From Tetrapyrgos nigripes (Eukaryota > Basidiomycota > Agaricomycetes > Agaricales > Campanellaceae), in the NCBI GenBank assembly GCA_013368315.1, contig JAACJM010000057.1, positions 124,001 through 188,000 on the forward strand: a stretch of 64,000 nt of DNA, in the 5' to 3' direction. Positions 23,527 to 35,255 of the stretch are shown here, piece by piece. How positions within the stretch are numbered: position 1 is the first letter of the stretch; each line of letters opens with the position of its first letter. The notes beneath the pieces are model-generated. The model did no database searches and was not told the origin of the DNA. It saw nothing but the letters and a program-made list of their open reading frames with translations. A program made the translations under genes and the position numbers.

Positions 23527-26387
23527 TTATATGCTTAGCGAAGGGACCGGTGAACTGAAGAATCTTTGCACAGAGCCAGTGCTCCTACTCTTCGTGTTTG
23601 CATAATGATTATGATTATGATGTTGCCTCATCTTGGAGGTATGGTGGTGCTGGTGCCTCTGCTCCTGGTGACTCGCATGTCGATGACTGGTATGAGCCCC
23701 AGCACCATTCTTCCTCTTCAACTTTCTCTCCTTCTTCATCTCCTTCTTCGACTTTGGAGTCATAAAGGCGGGCTGCAAACCCGAGCCGGTACCGATAGCA
23801 TCAGAGGTCGTCGGTGTGCGGTCCCCGTCATTGGAAGAGCCTCCCACAGGCAACAATTCAGGTGAGAATGGTCCAGACCTTTGCATTTGCTGCAGTCGTT
23901 GTCCATTCTTGTTGTGCCACAGCATCGTCGTCAACGGACTTGCTTTCATAACGCTTTGATACCGGTTGTTACCGTAGTCGGTATCAGACCAACCTCCAGG
24001 GGTTACTGGCACATCAGAGACGTATCTAGACTCGGGCGAGCCCACAACAATTGCTTCACGCGTTTTTCGGAAAGCACCGACAGAGATTAGATCCCAACGG
24101 TCGAGATTTCTCATGTGCCTTTGATTCAGTGGGTCTTCGGTCTCGGTGGGTGACATGTCACCGGCACCGCCGGATAGGCACGTAGTTGGGGTATCGGGAG
24201 GTGGAAGGGACATTTCGGTATGGTAAAGCTCCGTCGAGTCTGCTGAAGCAAGGAAAGACGGATCCAGGACGTCCGAGAGATCGATGGGCATAGCAGAAGG
24301 GGAGATATCTGCTGGGTCAGAGGATGCCACGGCCAGAGGTACATCTGAATTGTACGAAGATACCGGAAGGTCTGATGACATAGGGAATCTGGTCGACGGA
24401 GGAGGTAGTGATGAGGTACGGAGAGGCATGGCACATCTTTGGAGTATGCTCTGATACTATGAACGTGCATAATATCGATTAATACACCCGATTAAAAATA
24501 GTGGAGAAGGAACTTACCCCAGAGGAAGTGCTAGACTGCGACAGACTCGTTCTGTGCCTTCCCATACCCAACACTCCATGTCCTATTCCCCTCTTGAACC
24601 GCGGATGTGGGGAAGGAACAACCTTGTGCTGATCGTCAATAATCGCCTGCCTTGCTTTCTTGCCATTGTTGGGGACTGCGACCTCGAACGTCCCTCTGCG
24701 AGGCATTCCACCTCTCTCGACTCTCTCCTTCTCTTTCTCGATGGGATCCTCGGCCTCGTTGTGCTCGTCTGAACGGTCAAGCTCTTCGGCTGAGTCCTCC
24801 CAGATGACATTAGAGACACGACCAGCAAGGATGTCAGCCGGCCTGGGTGAGTCGACAGAAGAGATTGAACTATTCCGCCTGCGAGAAGTAGCGACAGGAC
24901 TCATGGTTGACAGCGGGTTGATCGAGGACAAGCTACTGAAGCTAAACGGAGTATTAAATAACCTCATGGCACGTTCGTTTGGCAGGTCGTCGTCGCCGAC
25001 TAGATCCTCATCTGTGGTGTCACCTTCTCCTTCTCCTTCGGCAGTATCAACGTCCACATCTTGCTCGTATCCTTCTTCATCTGGGTCTGTTGAGGTCATG
25101 TCAACGTCGGCATCACCGGCTGCACTGGGTGACGCGCTCGCATCTGGAGGTGCAATGACATCGAAATCGGAAGCATCAAGGTAACCGAGCCCGGTCTCAG
25201 CAGTGCCGTTGGTGAACACGACTTGACCATCCCACCCTTCGGCTACCTCAAAAGGAAGGTTGATCATACCCTGCTGCCGAAGATGAGGGATGATACTGGC
25301 AGCGATACCCTCGAGATCAGATTGATCGCCATCCTGGGCAGCGTCGTCGCTTTGGGTAGATGAGCCATCCAAGTCAGAGGAACCGTGCTCTGAATCGGAA
25401 AGGTTGGCAAAAAATAGATCGGCGTCGAATGAAGACTCTTCGTCTTCCTCTTCCTCGTCTGACCAGGAAGTAGCCAGGCCTGGATAGGGAAAGGGATCGG
25501 CAGCCGAACTATCCATCCCATCTTCATCGTCCTCTTCGTCGTCGTCTTCTTCTTCATCCTCATCTTCCTCATCGTCGTCCTCGGTAGCGTCGGAATCAAC
25601 ATCCATATCTACATCGGACGGTGCGCCGACCGAGTTTTTTGCGTGGGCGTATAACCCAGTTGTCGTTTCTATTGTCTCTACGTTTTTGGAGGGATTCTTC
25701 ATCGAAAAGCTCGCGTCGCACGCGAGCACGCTCCTCTTGGGCTACGATGAAGCTTTCTTCCTCTGCCTCGATGTCCGAGTCGGTATCAAAATCGGAACAC
25801 GATGAAGAAGAATCAGAGTCTTCATCTGCAGAGGAAGTGGATGCAATGGAGGGTAAGGCAGAGGCAGGGAGGAATGTGGGAAATTGAGAAGGTGGTTCCA
25901 GATCGTCGATCGTTTCGACATCTGTAAGGTCGGAAGAGTCACTGGACTCGACGCGTTTTCTCTTGGGAGCAGCTTTCTTCTTCGTAGAAGATTTCTTGGG
26001 GGGTGGTGGTGGTCGACGGTTGGTAGCAGAGGGCTTAGGGCGCCGGTAGGTGGAAGAGGAAGCTGCAGCATTGGGGTTTTTGGGAGGACGACCACGACGT
26101 TTTGGAGGAGGCGGAGCAGCGCCGCCGAGAGCGACGACGGACGTCGTCTGTGGTTTTGGAGGGAGTTTTATTTTGAGGACGGGGCGTTGCTGGGGGCTGG
26201 GACGGGGATGGTAGGAGTGACACGTGCAGTCGCCATCGCAGACGGGACAGATGTCGTCGTCGTCTTCGTCTACGGTGGTGTGGACTGAAGAGGGCATGCT
26301 GGGCCGATTTTGGGATGCTGAGAAGCGGTAAGCGAATGGGTTGTCAATAACAGAGCAGGACGTACAAGAGAAGGAATTGGAAGGCAT
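23527..26387 (-). CDS. AT-hook nuclear protein, acidic, with one frame break
   Basis: Unrecognised nuclear protein of about 930 residues, exons 24518-26387 and 23527-24450 (intron 24451-24517, GTAAGT..ATCAG). Near the N-terminus comes a Cys cluster (ICPVCDGDCTC), then an AT-hook core (KRRGRPPKNP) and Pro/Lys-rich sequence (KKSSTKKKAAPKRKR). A long Asp/Glu tract follows, and the C-terminal part carries basic and His-rich stretches. AT-hooks bind the minor groove of AT-rich DNA, so a chromatin role is plausible. The first exon is one base too long: the frame breaks in an A6 run (25635-25640 on +). Removing one A would join RPRK to a segment reading SVGAPSDVDMDVD and make the phases consistent. 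Sequencing error or recent mutation are both possible. A second possible start is the ATG at 26297. Confidence 0.68.
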
Positions 26388-26504
26388 TTGAAACAAAAGA
26401 ACATGAGTAGATTGAATGGTCCAGATTGAAATGTCCTGTGAGGACGAAGATGGGTGCAGCAGAGAAGCGTAAGTAGTCCATCAAAAAATTCTCGTGGGTA
26501 CCTT

Positions 26505-26533
26505 GTCACGCGGTCACGCGGCCCACATATAAG
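26505..26533. promoter_or_regulatory. Tandem GTCACGCG element and TATA-like box between divergent genes
   Basis: The 8-mer GTCACGCG is present twice head to tail (26505-26512 and 26513-26520), followed by the TATA-like CATATAAG (26526-26533), 34 bp before the ATG of the plus-strand gene. The divergent AT-hook gene starts at 26387. The same 8-mer occurs at 35171-35178, upstream of the PHD gene. Function inferred from position only. Confidence 0.4.
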
Positions 26534-26566
26534 CCACCCAGGTCTCCAGTCTCTCTCCAGTCAAAT

Positions 26567-26869
26567 ATGCCTACCAACTCCCCTCTCGGCGACTTTAACC
26601 CCCTCGCAGAGCACCCATTCACCAGCTGCGCGTCGAGCAGTCCAAATCCATCCCCTCTCTCATCACCCACTCCATCCCCCCTCTCTGCACCGCCCCGTGG
26701 CCAGCCCTTCTACCAGCCCTCACCCACACACCCTCAGCCCCCGGCTAGTCAGCCCATCTTCGTTCCATTTCGTCAGGGTGCTCATTCTCCCGATCTCAAT
26801 GACATCCTCAGAAAGAAGCCCGCGTCTTCTTTCACTCCACAGTCCACTGCCAAGTCTCCCTCTTCATGA
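26567..26869 (+). CDS. Small Pro/Ser-rich protein of 100 aa
   Basis: Single-exon frame of 100 residues, starting MPTNSPLGDFNPLAEHPF. The middle is rich in Pro and Ser. The end contains a more conserved-looking segment, IFVPFRQGAHSPDLNDIL, followed by KKP. No domain is recognised, and it looks intrinsically disordered. I take it as a real gene because it has a fitting promoter layout (TATA-like box just upstream) and balanced composition outside the Pro/Ser part. It is transcribed away from the AT-hook gene, 180 bp apart. Confidence 0.55.
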   Translation: MPTNSPLGDFNPLAEHPFTSCASSSPNPSPLSSPTPSPLSAPPRGQPFYQPSPTHPQPPASQPIFVPFRQGAHSPDLNDILRKKPASSFTPQSTAKSPSS

Positions 26870-29229
26870 TGGAGACAATTCGCTCGCACGTCCATGAGCA
26901 TTCGCTCCGTGTCGACGCGCTATCCACGTCCAACAATATCCCTTTACCCCACACCTGGCTTTAATTCGGCGTAATCCCCCAGGTGCTTTTAGAATCAAGG
27001 AACACCGGCTCAGTTTCCTATTCATGATCATCTTGGTCCTCGCTACCGTCCCGTTTTCCCGGTACTTGAATCATGTGGACGTTCTTTTTCATTTTCACTC
27101 TTCTCTTCGGGCTATTGGTTGTTGGGTTCATCGTATGCCTCATGTATATTTTGTGTAATATTTACGTAGGTTCTGCTGTATTAGTATCGATGAGTATTAT
27201 TTTTCCGGATATCTTTTCTTGAACCAAGGTCCGAATTTACTACTCGTTCGCTAATTCTCCGACTAATAAGCTAGTCAAGGCTACCCACTGCTTCCTCGAG
27301 CTTCCTCTCATACGGCTCTACGAACCTCAACTCCGTCCAGCATCATCAATAAATATTGTAACATCTGATTGCAATTCAATGACTAGTATGACAGGAACCA
27401 TCTTCCTTCGCCTCGAGGTCTCAATCAGAAAAATGAACGAAACCACCTTGCAATTGGAGGACACATGACCCATGCCAAAAACTTGACTCTTGACTCTTGG
27501 CACTCATTTTCCTTGCGGAATCTTTCATTCATCATTATCAACGCCTTCTACATAGATCACCATCCCCTATTTCAAATTTCTCGACAGGAGCATACTCGGA
27601 AATACCAAGACCTTCATACGGCAACAGTAGCTTTTTGGTCGACGTGTAACTTCAAGGACATCGGGATTCGGAAGCCCGGCAAGGCATCAAGGTCTGAAGG
27701 ACCAGGCTAAGACATAAGACAGGCCACCAGCCCACGGTGCAGTCAGCTGCACTGCAGGAAACTTCAAGCTAATGAAAGTGGGAAGCCCGAATCGCCGGAG
27801 ATAGCATCTTGAGTCAAATTGAAAGAGTCCGAGAATACAACTACAAACCTTTTAGTCTCATGGTAAGACGGTCTAGGCCTAGGCTTGTTGTTACTGAGTA
27901 TGTACTTAGTAGCTGGTACAGCATCTACCGGAACTTGGAGAACTCTGGAATACTGAATACTGAATACTATCTTCTGTGTCTGTCTATTTTCGTCGAAAGA
28001 CGATCGTATCGTCGTCTAGGGTCTAGATCCCAATACTAGTCAGTAAGTGCTATACAGAGTCAACAGAAGCCTCTACCTAGTAGTACCGAGTACTATTAGT
28101 ATACTACTTACTCACCCACAGTATAGCCCGGTGGCAACTGGCACACGATGGCAAGCTGCTCTATTATGGCTCAAAGAAATCAATCAGCTGTCTCTCTGAG
28201 GCTCGGACTACCGAGCCCCATGACTCGGACTCTTCCTTCCGTCAACGACTTGCCTGTCCGTCGTCCGATGAACCTATGTGCATCACAACAAAATTAAAAT
28301 TGAAGAGATCATCATCTCAGGTCGAAGACACGATTGTATTGTAATTAGCACTCACAGAATAACGGTGGCGCGAACGGTGGCGCGAGCCTTCGATTTAGGT
28401 ATTCAACTCCGTCCTATGTACACAAGTCGGCTCTAAATGTTTTCCCCACTTTTTCATTGTTCCAACCCCCACAGTGGCAATTGTCAACTGTGGCGAAAGC
28501 GTGCGTGTATAGAACCCCTAATTCAAAGCCCAGCGAACAAGTGATCGATGATCCATCGCCAACTCAAAAGACTTATAGTACATACCCTTCTCCGTCTCCG
28601 TCAGGTCAGCCTGAGCGTTCCCGTTCGTCCGTTCCGTTCCCCCTGTCAATTGCACAATTGCACTGGACTGTATAGTCCGTTCAGCCACTTGTGTCACCCA
28701 TCTTCTCTTCGAACTCTGCCTGCTTCCTCTTCCTCAAGACCCGGTTCAAGAATCAACTAGTGACTTGGAGCCTTCAATTCTATCCTTCAATGACCACTGA
28801 CCAGTTCAGCTGATCCCCGGGCCAAACAAGTTAAAGTCTTAAACTTCTTGACAATGACATTGGCATTGGTACATTGCCAGCAGCAACTTCAGAATCCAAG
28901 TCCATCGGTGCGGTGACTCGCCGGTGACTCGGAAGCTCGAACGCTAGAACTACTGGCACTAGCACTAGCACTATGTGACTATCACTATCACAATCACAGG
29001 AGCGGCTGGCAATCTTCGTGTGTTCCAACATATCTTATATCTTCAAGCTGATCCTGATTCCTCGTACCTTGAAGCTGCCAGGATTGATCTTATCTATCTT
29101 GATAAATCAACCGAATGGATTTTCGGATTTCCAGGATAGAAAATTTCTTCAATTGGGTGCAGCCATGACTTATAAGTTGTCAGTGCTCTAATAGGCTCGT
29201 GAGCTGACTGCCACAAGAACAAGGGTATT

Positions 29230-29255
29230 AAGGGCAAGGGCAAGGGCAAGGGCAA
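29230..29255. repeat. Short GGGCAA hexamer array
   Basis: Four consecutive GGGCAA units in otherwise unique gene-free sequence. Confidence 0.7.
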
Positions 29256-29711
29256 GCCACTGACTTCCAAGTTCCAGGGCACTCTGTCCGATATCGATGA
29301 ATCTTTATAGTGCCGGTGGGCGGCGAATGGTGAAACAGTAAACTCCAACATGCGTCCGTGCATCTTGAGTTTAGTGTTAACATTAACACACGGGTACTAA
29401 GGAATGAGGAGAGTTGTCTTTCCAAAGTCTCATGACAAACGGCCATCATCCAGGGTGTTCAATACTGCTCAAACTCTATCATCGCGATCTCGAAGCCTTC
29501 TCTGTCTCTACCAATAAGTAAGCTTCGAACTTACGGTCTCAGGAAACTGACGTACTTAGCTTGAGTCTAGTGAAAAGGCTCAATACACACATTGAAATCG
29601 TGTTCACTTGATGAAAACAGTTTGAACAAGCAGGAGTTGCAGAAAGTCGCGACTCGCAGAACCGCTTCTATCTCAAGAATTCGAAGTGGCGTCGGTTAAA
29701 TTAAAAGGCGC

Positions 29712-29743
29712 GACGCGACAGAGTCACGTGTACGTGTCGCGTC
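29712..29743. promoter_or_regulatory. Inverted GACGCGACA repeat upstream of the Hsk3-like gene
   Basis: GACGCGACA (29712-29720) and its exact reverse complement TGTCGCGTC (29735-29743) flank a 14-nt spacer containing CACGTG. It ends 74 bp before the ATG. The ACGCG core is the element bound by MBF-type cell-cycle factors in yeasts, which would suit a mitotic gene. The link is inference. Confidence 0.5.
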
Positions 29744-29817
29744 TTCAAGTTGAAGTTGCCGCCGGCAGCTGCCCGCAACCCTGATCAGTTCCAGTTACAG
29801 TTCTACACACGACTTCC

Positions 29818-30223
29818 ATGAACACGGTACCAACAACAACAAGTGCTACTCAAGCCAAAGACCGTCTCTATGCTCAACTCGCGAGCAGCTTTGGGCGTAT
29901 GAACCGATCACTCAACCGGACCAGCCAACTCTGCGAACAATTGCAAGTCGATCTCCATTCTATGAGAATATTTGCAGGGTATGATGCTGCAAAGTGAGCT
30001 TTCGTCTCTTCATGCCTATGTCTTGTGTGATGGATTCTGCATTTTCACCCTAAATATAATGTGGTTTGTATATGATTCTAACACGACTCTGACATGTGCT
30101 TGTTTACTTTTTACTTGCAGATTCATGGCTGTCGCCAATTCTTTCAACGAGCAGGAATCAGAAGAAGAGGAGGAACAGCCACGGCACGGGCATGTCAATG
30201 TGAAGGGAAGAGAAGCCCAGTGA
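29818..30223 (+). CDS. HSK3: DASH/Dam1 complex subunit Hsk3-like
   Basis: Small protein of 92 residues, exons 29818-29993 and 30121-30223. The helical part DRLYAQLASSFGRMNRSLNR, continuing to SMRIFAGYDAAKFMAVANSF across the intron, matches the pattern of Hsk3 proteins: a short helical hairpin with Gln/Leu-rich first helix and a closing FMA segment. The length (about 70-90 aa) also fits. Hsk3 is a structural subunit of the DASH ring, which couples kinetochores to spindle microtubules. After the conserved part comes an acidic tail (EQESEEEEEQP). No alignment could be run, so the call rests on pattern memory. Confidence 0.7.
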
Positions 30224-30657
30224 TGGAGAGTGCGTTCAGTAATCAAATCAACACGCTTTCATTGTCAAGCTCACGAACGTAGGTCGACGAAAATGAAATT
30301 ACATCATCAAGGGCCTGTCTTCAATGCTCTATGATTCTGAAGAACACAGGGATACTAGAAACGCGGTTAGCTGCCATCTTTCTATTTTCCGCCGCTCTGT
30401 AACCCATGCGTTTTGTCCCCCAAACGCAGCGATGTCATGCTTTTCGTCATTACTAGCTAGCTTTTGCGGAGCGGTGTAATAAACTTGACTTGATATCCAA
30501 ACCTAATATGTATTTATTGCTTTGTTTCAATGTTTGTAAGTAGCATAGTCGGCTTTGCACTCCTAGCGTGTAATAAGATGTACCACATAGTTTGAAATCA
30601 TGAACCGCCCTAATACTTCACTGCAAAACATGCCCATTCAAATTGCAGACCAATATA

Positions 30658-33183
30658 TTACCGCCCGGGAATAATCTTCATAGCCTCCCCATCTACAATA
30701 CCGTTGGTCTGTCCTCCTCCTACAATCCCAGAGATCGTCTTCTGAAGATCTGTCCATTCCGATTCTCGAGGAATGGCCATGTCCCCGATATCATAAACAT
30801 ACAATTTTCCGTCACTTCCTCCCAAAGCCGCTCTCCTTCCATCCTTCTTGTCCCACTGCAACTTGTTCAACGCACGTCCAGATCCCACGCTCGTGGATAC
30901 GATAGGTACCTAAACCCAGAAAAAGATTCAGATTCAGCAAGTACTAGAAAATACCACAACGGAACACGCACTTCCGTATCCTGATTGAGGTTCCACAGAT
31001 CAAACTTGCCAGACCCATCCACGGTCCCAAACAACGCCGGATGCGCCGGGTGCCACTTGACATCGTACACAGGGTCATCTGCTTCGTCAAACGAGTACAA
31101 CGGAGAAATAGCATGCGGAGTGGTCGAGGGTTTTGCTAAGGATTTTGCTCTCCACAATTTTACCGTCCAGTCTACCGAACTCGTTAAGAAAAGGTCCGAG
31201 AAATCTACCGAACCACTGGTCGGGTGGAAGTGCGTCCCCATGATGGGGCCTGAGTGGCCTTTGTACACGTCGTATTGGTTCAGACCAGCCTTGGCCCCTG
31301 CGCGGTCATATCGGTTAGCCTGATAAACGTTGCCTTCTTCCGTTCCGACCCAGAAAGTAGTCGCTTCATTGTCGGGGAAATCTAGCGTGGTGATAGCAAC
31401 CTCTCCAGTCTTATTATGGCCAGCATGGATCAGCTCCAGGGTTTCCTACGCGGAAGAGATTCGTGGTTTCGAGAAACAGACTCGTAAGGAAATGTGAAAG
31501 GACTTGGGAAAGCCAAGGCACTCACTTGTGGTTGGGCCAGCATGTCGACTAGCCAACTGCATACCGTGCCGTCTGTACTAGTGGTAATCAAATTGTGTGC
31601 ATTTTGGGTACCAACCATTTGCATCGCATACACAGGATGGGTATGCCCAGACGCAGACAAGGGAGTTTTTAGCACAGGTAGATGCTTTGACCGGTTATCC
31701 CAAAGAAGTATTTGTCCAGAGTATGTTCCACCGAAGACAAGGTTAGAGTGGAATGGAGAGAATGTAACCGAAAGGACGTCTGACTGTGAAAAGAAGAATA
31801 CTCAGTATCATATCAATACAGAGAAAAGACGCGTACGAACTTGAGAATGAAAGACAAATTCGGGTTTTTCAAGTAGATGAAGGTTCCAGACAGCAACAAT
31901 CCCGTCAGGCTCGTTCAGAGCAGCAGGGTTTTTGTTGTACGACGCTACAGTGAGTTCCGGATACTAATCACTGGTCAAAAGTGTCTAACAGTGCAATAAG
32001 ATTTGCATTACTTGCGATGACCAGTCTACGTCCGTTATTGAACGGTTCTTTCCATACCGTTCGTCAAAGAATTCACATACGCGTTTGACGCGCCCTTCAG
32101 ACTCGTCACTAAAAACAGATCAGCACATTGTGGACAGGAAGAGTGCTTCTGTCCATACCTTCCAGTCTCTGCTCCGACTCTGTAGTCGCGGGTATAATCA
32201 TATCCATTCAGTGCACGGTAGAACATCTTTGTTGTCGAATCAACAAATTCGAGGAGTTCTGGGGCGGACAGAATCCCCGCCAACTCCTCTGGTGGTATGT
32301 CTACATTGAAATAGACTTTTCAGCAAAGGATAATCCGTCAAAAAAAAAAGTAACTTTACCTCTAATCTCTTCCTCAATCTCCTTGTCCAGCTGCACGCTC
32401 TCCTCTTCAAGCTCTTTGTCCCGGGCAGCCTGCAAAGTTTCTAGCTCGGCTTCAGTCAGTGTCCGGCGATGTGTATCGTCTTCTTCAGGTGTGCTTGTTT
32501 CTGTCTCTGTTGCCATAGTTTGAACCTCCTTGTTGTATGTCACTCTTTCCTGCATTACCGCAGTATGAGATACTTGTTGACGATTGAAAACATCGTAACA
32601 TACCTTCTTCGGGAGCTCAAACAACTCTTGCTCAATGTCAATGAGGTCTGGCAGGAAACGCGGCTCCATCTCACTGAGAGCAAACTGGTCTTTCAGAATC
32701 CAACTAGTCCTTGAACATGCAAGTAGACGGACCGATATATAACACTGTCTGTAGCAGCATTTGACGTCCCAGCAAACGTCGTCCCGCTGATTCCTGAACC
32801 AATATCACTTTGTCTGCTCGCTCTTCCACTACCATTTCCTATTGAGAGTGAATGAGGAAGGGTCGCGTGTCCGAGTAAAGGTGTTCCAGGAAGCGAAGAG
32901 GAGGGTGTAAGATCACCGCTGTCGAAGCCAGCACTTGGACCTCGGGAATCGCGAAGGATGGAGTTGACAAAGTCGTCGACCTCTGCTGGGCCTGATCTGC
33001 GAGGTGTTGAAGGGCCCTAGGAGACATTTTTAGATCCATTTAAGAGCGTTGTTTGTGAGCGAGACTCGCCTCTTGTCGGCCTCTTGAGGCCTGCTGACGT
33101 TCCTCCCGGACTCTTCGTAGTTCAGCTAGCTTTGCTCGTTTAGCTTCAATTTGTTGACGACGTGCATCTGAGGTGGTCGACAT
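30658..33183 (-). CDS. Cytoplasmic dynein intermediate chain (WD40)
   Basis: Scaffold subunit of cytoplasmic dynein, 667 residues, ten exons: 33070-33183, 32733-33016, 32604-32673, 32360-32549, 32159-32300, 32012-32108, 31841-31963, 31526-31783, 30972-31445 and 30658-30909; all phases agree. The N-terminus is a charged helix ([20 protein letters not shown]), as in other dynein intermediate chains, where it binds dynactin p150. A Ser/Pro-rich linker and the family segment [11 protein letters not shown] follow. DYTRDYRVG leads into WD40 repeats with typical ends ([35 protein letters not shown]). The first intron (33017-33069) begins GCGAGT, a GC-AG intron; no GT donor gives the right phase. Start choice: the first ATG before the charged helix. 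Confidence 0.92.
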
Positions 33184-33349
33184 GGTAGACGCTCAACAGG
33201 AGAAATGCACGTGAAGGCGCGATGAACGCGTTCTTTTTCGGCAGTCTCAAACTGAAAACGTACACAGTAGATCATCATAGAAAGCAGAGTACATATGATA
33301 CAAAACTATTAGGCAGTTAGATAAAGAGACTCAGTCGAAAAAACCTTTG

Positions 33350-35107
33350 TTATGATACCGTGGTAGCTGTTCTTCGTTCTCGGTCCCTAACCTTGACCCC
33401 AGGACCAAATCTTTCCTGAAAATTAATCAACTCTTCCATCAATCCCTCCATCTCCGTCATAGACGACAGTTTCTTGTCCAATGAAACGTCTGCACTTGCT
33501 GCAGATTCTCCATTCATTTCAGCCTGTGATTCCTTCAAGGCTTTTCTCCAATACCTCCCGTCTACGAGCACGATCAGATGCACTTGCTTGTTCCCTTCCA
33601 ACCCATTCAACGAGCGCCCGTACTCGCTTGTTCATGTCTATGACGCTCATGCGTTTACTGGGCCACTTGACTTTGACGCCTCTCTCCTCTATAGTCTCGC
33701 CTCTGCCGCTAGACTGAATCTCCAGACGTCTCGGTACCTCTGTCGGCAGCATCTCCTCAAGATGGGCGAGGTAATCGGGAAGATTCCACGAAGGGTAAAA
33801 GGATTGCTGAGAGACGACAAAAGCATGGGAATTGCGATATGCACGAGAGCTTTCAGGTGCTGTACCAGAACCATTGGTCTGGCCACGTCGTGTTATTATC
33901 TCGTGCGGGTTGGAGGCCTGCCCAGAAATTGTACTCTGCGGGGGTCGTTTAGCTCCTCCTGCGGCTTTGCTTCTACCGTTGCCTCGCTTCGGAGCTGGAG
34001 CTTGGGTTTGACCTACAAAGATGTCAGCATTGCTCGTTGAAGACATAGGCAGCTTAAGCGGGTACCTTCCGGGTCCATTATCGCAGGTGAGTCATGAGTA
34101 GAGGCTGCCGCCTTACGACCACCTCCACGTCTGCTTCTACCAGTACCTCTAGTCGGTTGTGCAGGCGCCGGCGTTGTTTTTACAGGTGGAGTAGGATCCT
34201 CAGCCGGGATGTTAGGTAGAACTGCTTGATCTGGGGTGGAGGACTCGGATCGTGTACGCTTCTTGGTGTTCGTGCTGATGCTGTAGAAAGACGTTCAGAG
34301 ACGCGCACTAATGCCAAAGAACGATTTTCACACCTTTCACTATCCATCTGTTTTCTCTTCTTTCTATTATTGGTACTGGGAGCGGGTTCCGTTGTCTCCT
34401 CAGGTTCATTCGGACCTCCCTGAGATGTAACACTTCCTGTATCATGGCCAGCGCCAGCCTCCGGAGCTGTAGCCTCCAAGACTTGCTTGAGATTCTCATC
34501 GAAGGCGCTGTTCATGGTGTTACGGCGCTTAGAGGGCTGTTTGAGATGTGATGGTGAATGTGATCGAGACTTGCGGGAAGAGGTAGGAGGTCCTGTATGA
34601 TGAGAGTTTGTGGAAGATTGACGAGCCTTACGGGACAATTTTCTAGAAGGACTCGTTAGATGCAAAAGGAGGGGGAGAGAGCAGGGTGGACAGACTTGAG
34701 CAGGTCGGTGTGAAGGTCGGGTCTGCATTGTTCACAGTAGTAGTCGTCTTCGTGTAGCTGGTCTTCAGACTCATAGCCCATACAGAGACCGTGTTGCCAG
34801 ACTTTGCAGGTTTCGCACTGGACCATGAATTCGCCAGCATCTGGGTCGTCCTCTCCTTGAGCCGACATCACATTAGCTGGAGAGGAAAAGAGAAAATCTG
34901 ATTGTAGGACGCACCAGTGCTGCCGCAGACACAACGTGTGATACCCTGCTCTTCCTCGTCTTCCTCTGGGGGCTGGGGGTCGAGGGATGGATCTGGATTG
35001 ATGCCGGTGACGTCGACCTGGTCTTTGGGAAGAGGAGATGACTTTTCTTTGGATTTGCGTTTTGAGCGTGCGGTTGACGAAGAGGAGGAGGAGTTGGAAG
35101 CAGCCAT
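33350..35107 (-). CDS. PHD-finger protein, Cti6-like
   Basis: Chromatin protein of about 509 residues, exons 34915-35107, 34696-34876, 34334-34642, 34066-34280, 33555-34012 and 33350-33523. The PHD finger starts at CVCGS (residue about 60) and continues after the first intron with MVQCETCKVWQHGLCMG and YYCEQC, giving the full Cys4-His-Cys3 set. Such fingers read histone H3 tails, and the layout (N-terminal PHD, basic Ser-rich middle, helical end) resembles Cti6 of the Rpd3L deacetylase complex. The C-terminal part has a helical region ending LMEELINFQERFGPG. The last junction is doubtful: either an intron of only 31 nt (33524-33554) or a single extra base in the A4 run at 33542-33545. The first intron is also short (38 nt). 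Confidence 0.75.
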
Positions 35108-35170
35108 CGATGATGGGTAAACGGGAGAGAGTGGCCCTACTGACTGAGACTTACGAAATGATATGTCGCG

Positions 35171-35178
35171 GTCACGCG
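35171..35178. promoter_or_regulatory. GTCACGCG element upstream of the PHD gene
   Basis: Same 8-mer as the tandem element at 26505-26520, here 64 bp upstream of the ATG of the minus-strand PHD gene, followed by the palindrome GGCGCGCC. Tentative. Confidence 0.3.
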
Positions 35179-35255
35179 AGGCGCGCCTCTTTCACTGCAC
35201 CAGTTGTTGTCACATCTATCTATCATACAAGCTCTAATTAGATTACTCTAATCTC

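Larger units (their letters stand above)
26870..29817. other. Gene-free interval of about 2.9 kb
   Basis: No supported gene on either strand. Small direct repeats occur: a 12-bp unit CGGTGGCGCGAA in tandem near 28363-28386 and four copies of GGGCAA near 29230-29255. The stretch 27850-28110 is rich in short TACTA/TAGTA words. Confidence 0.5.
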
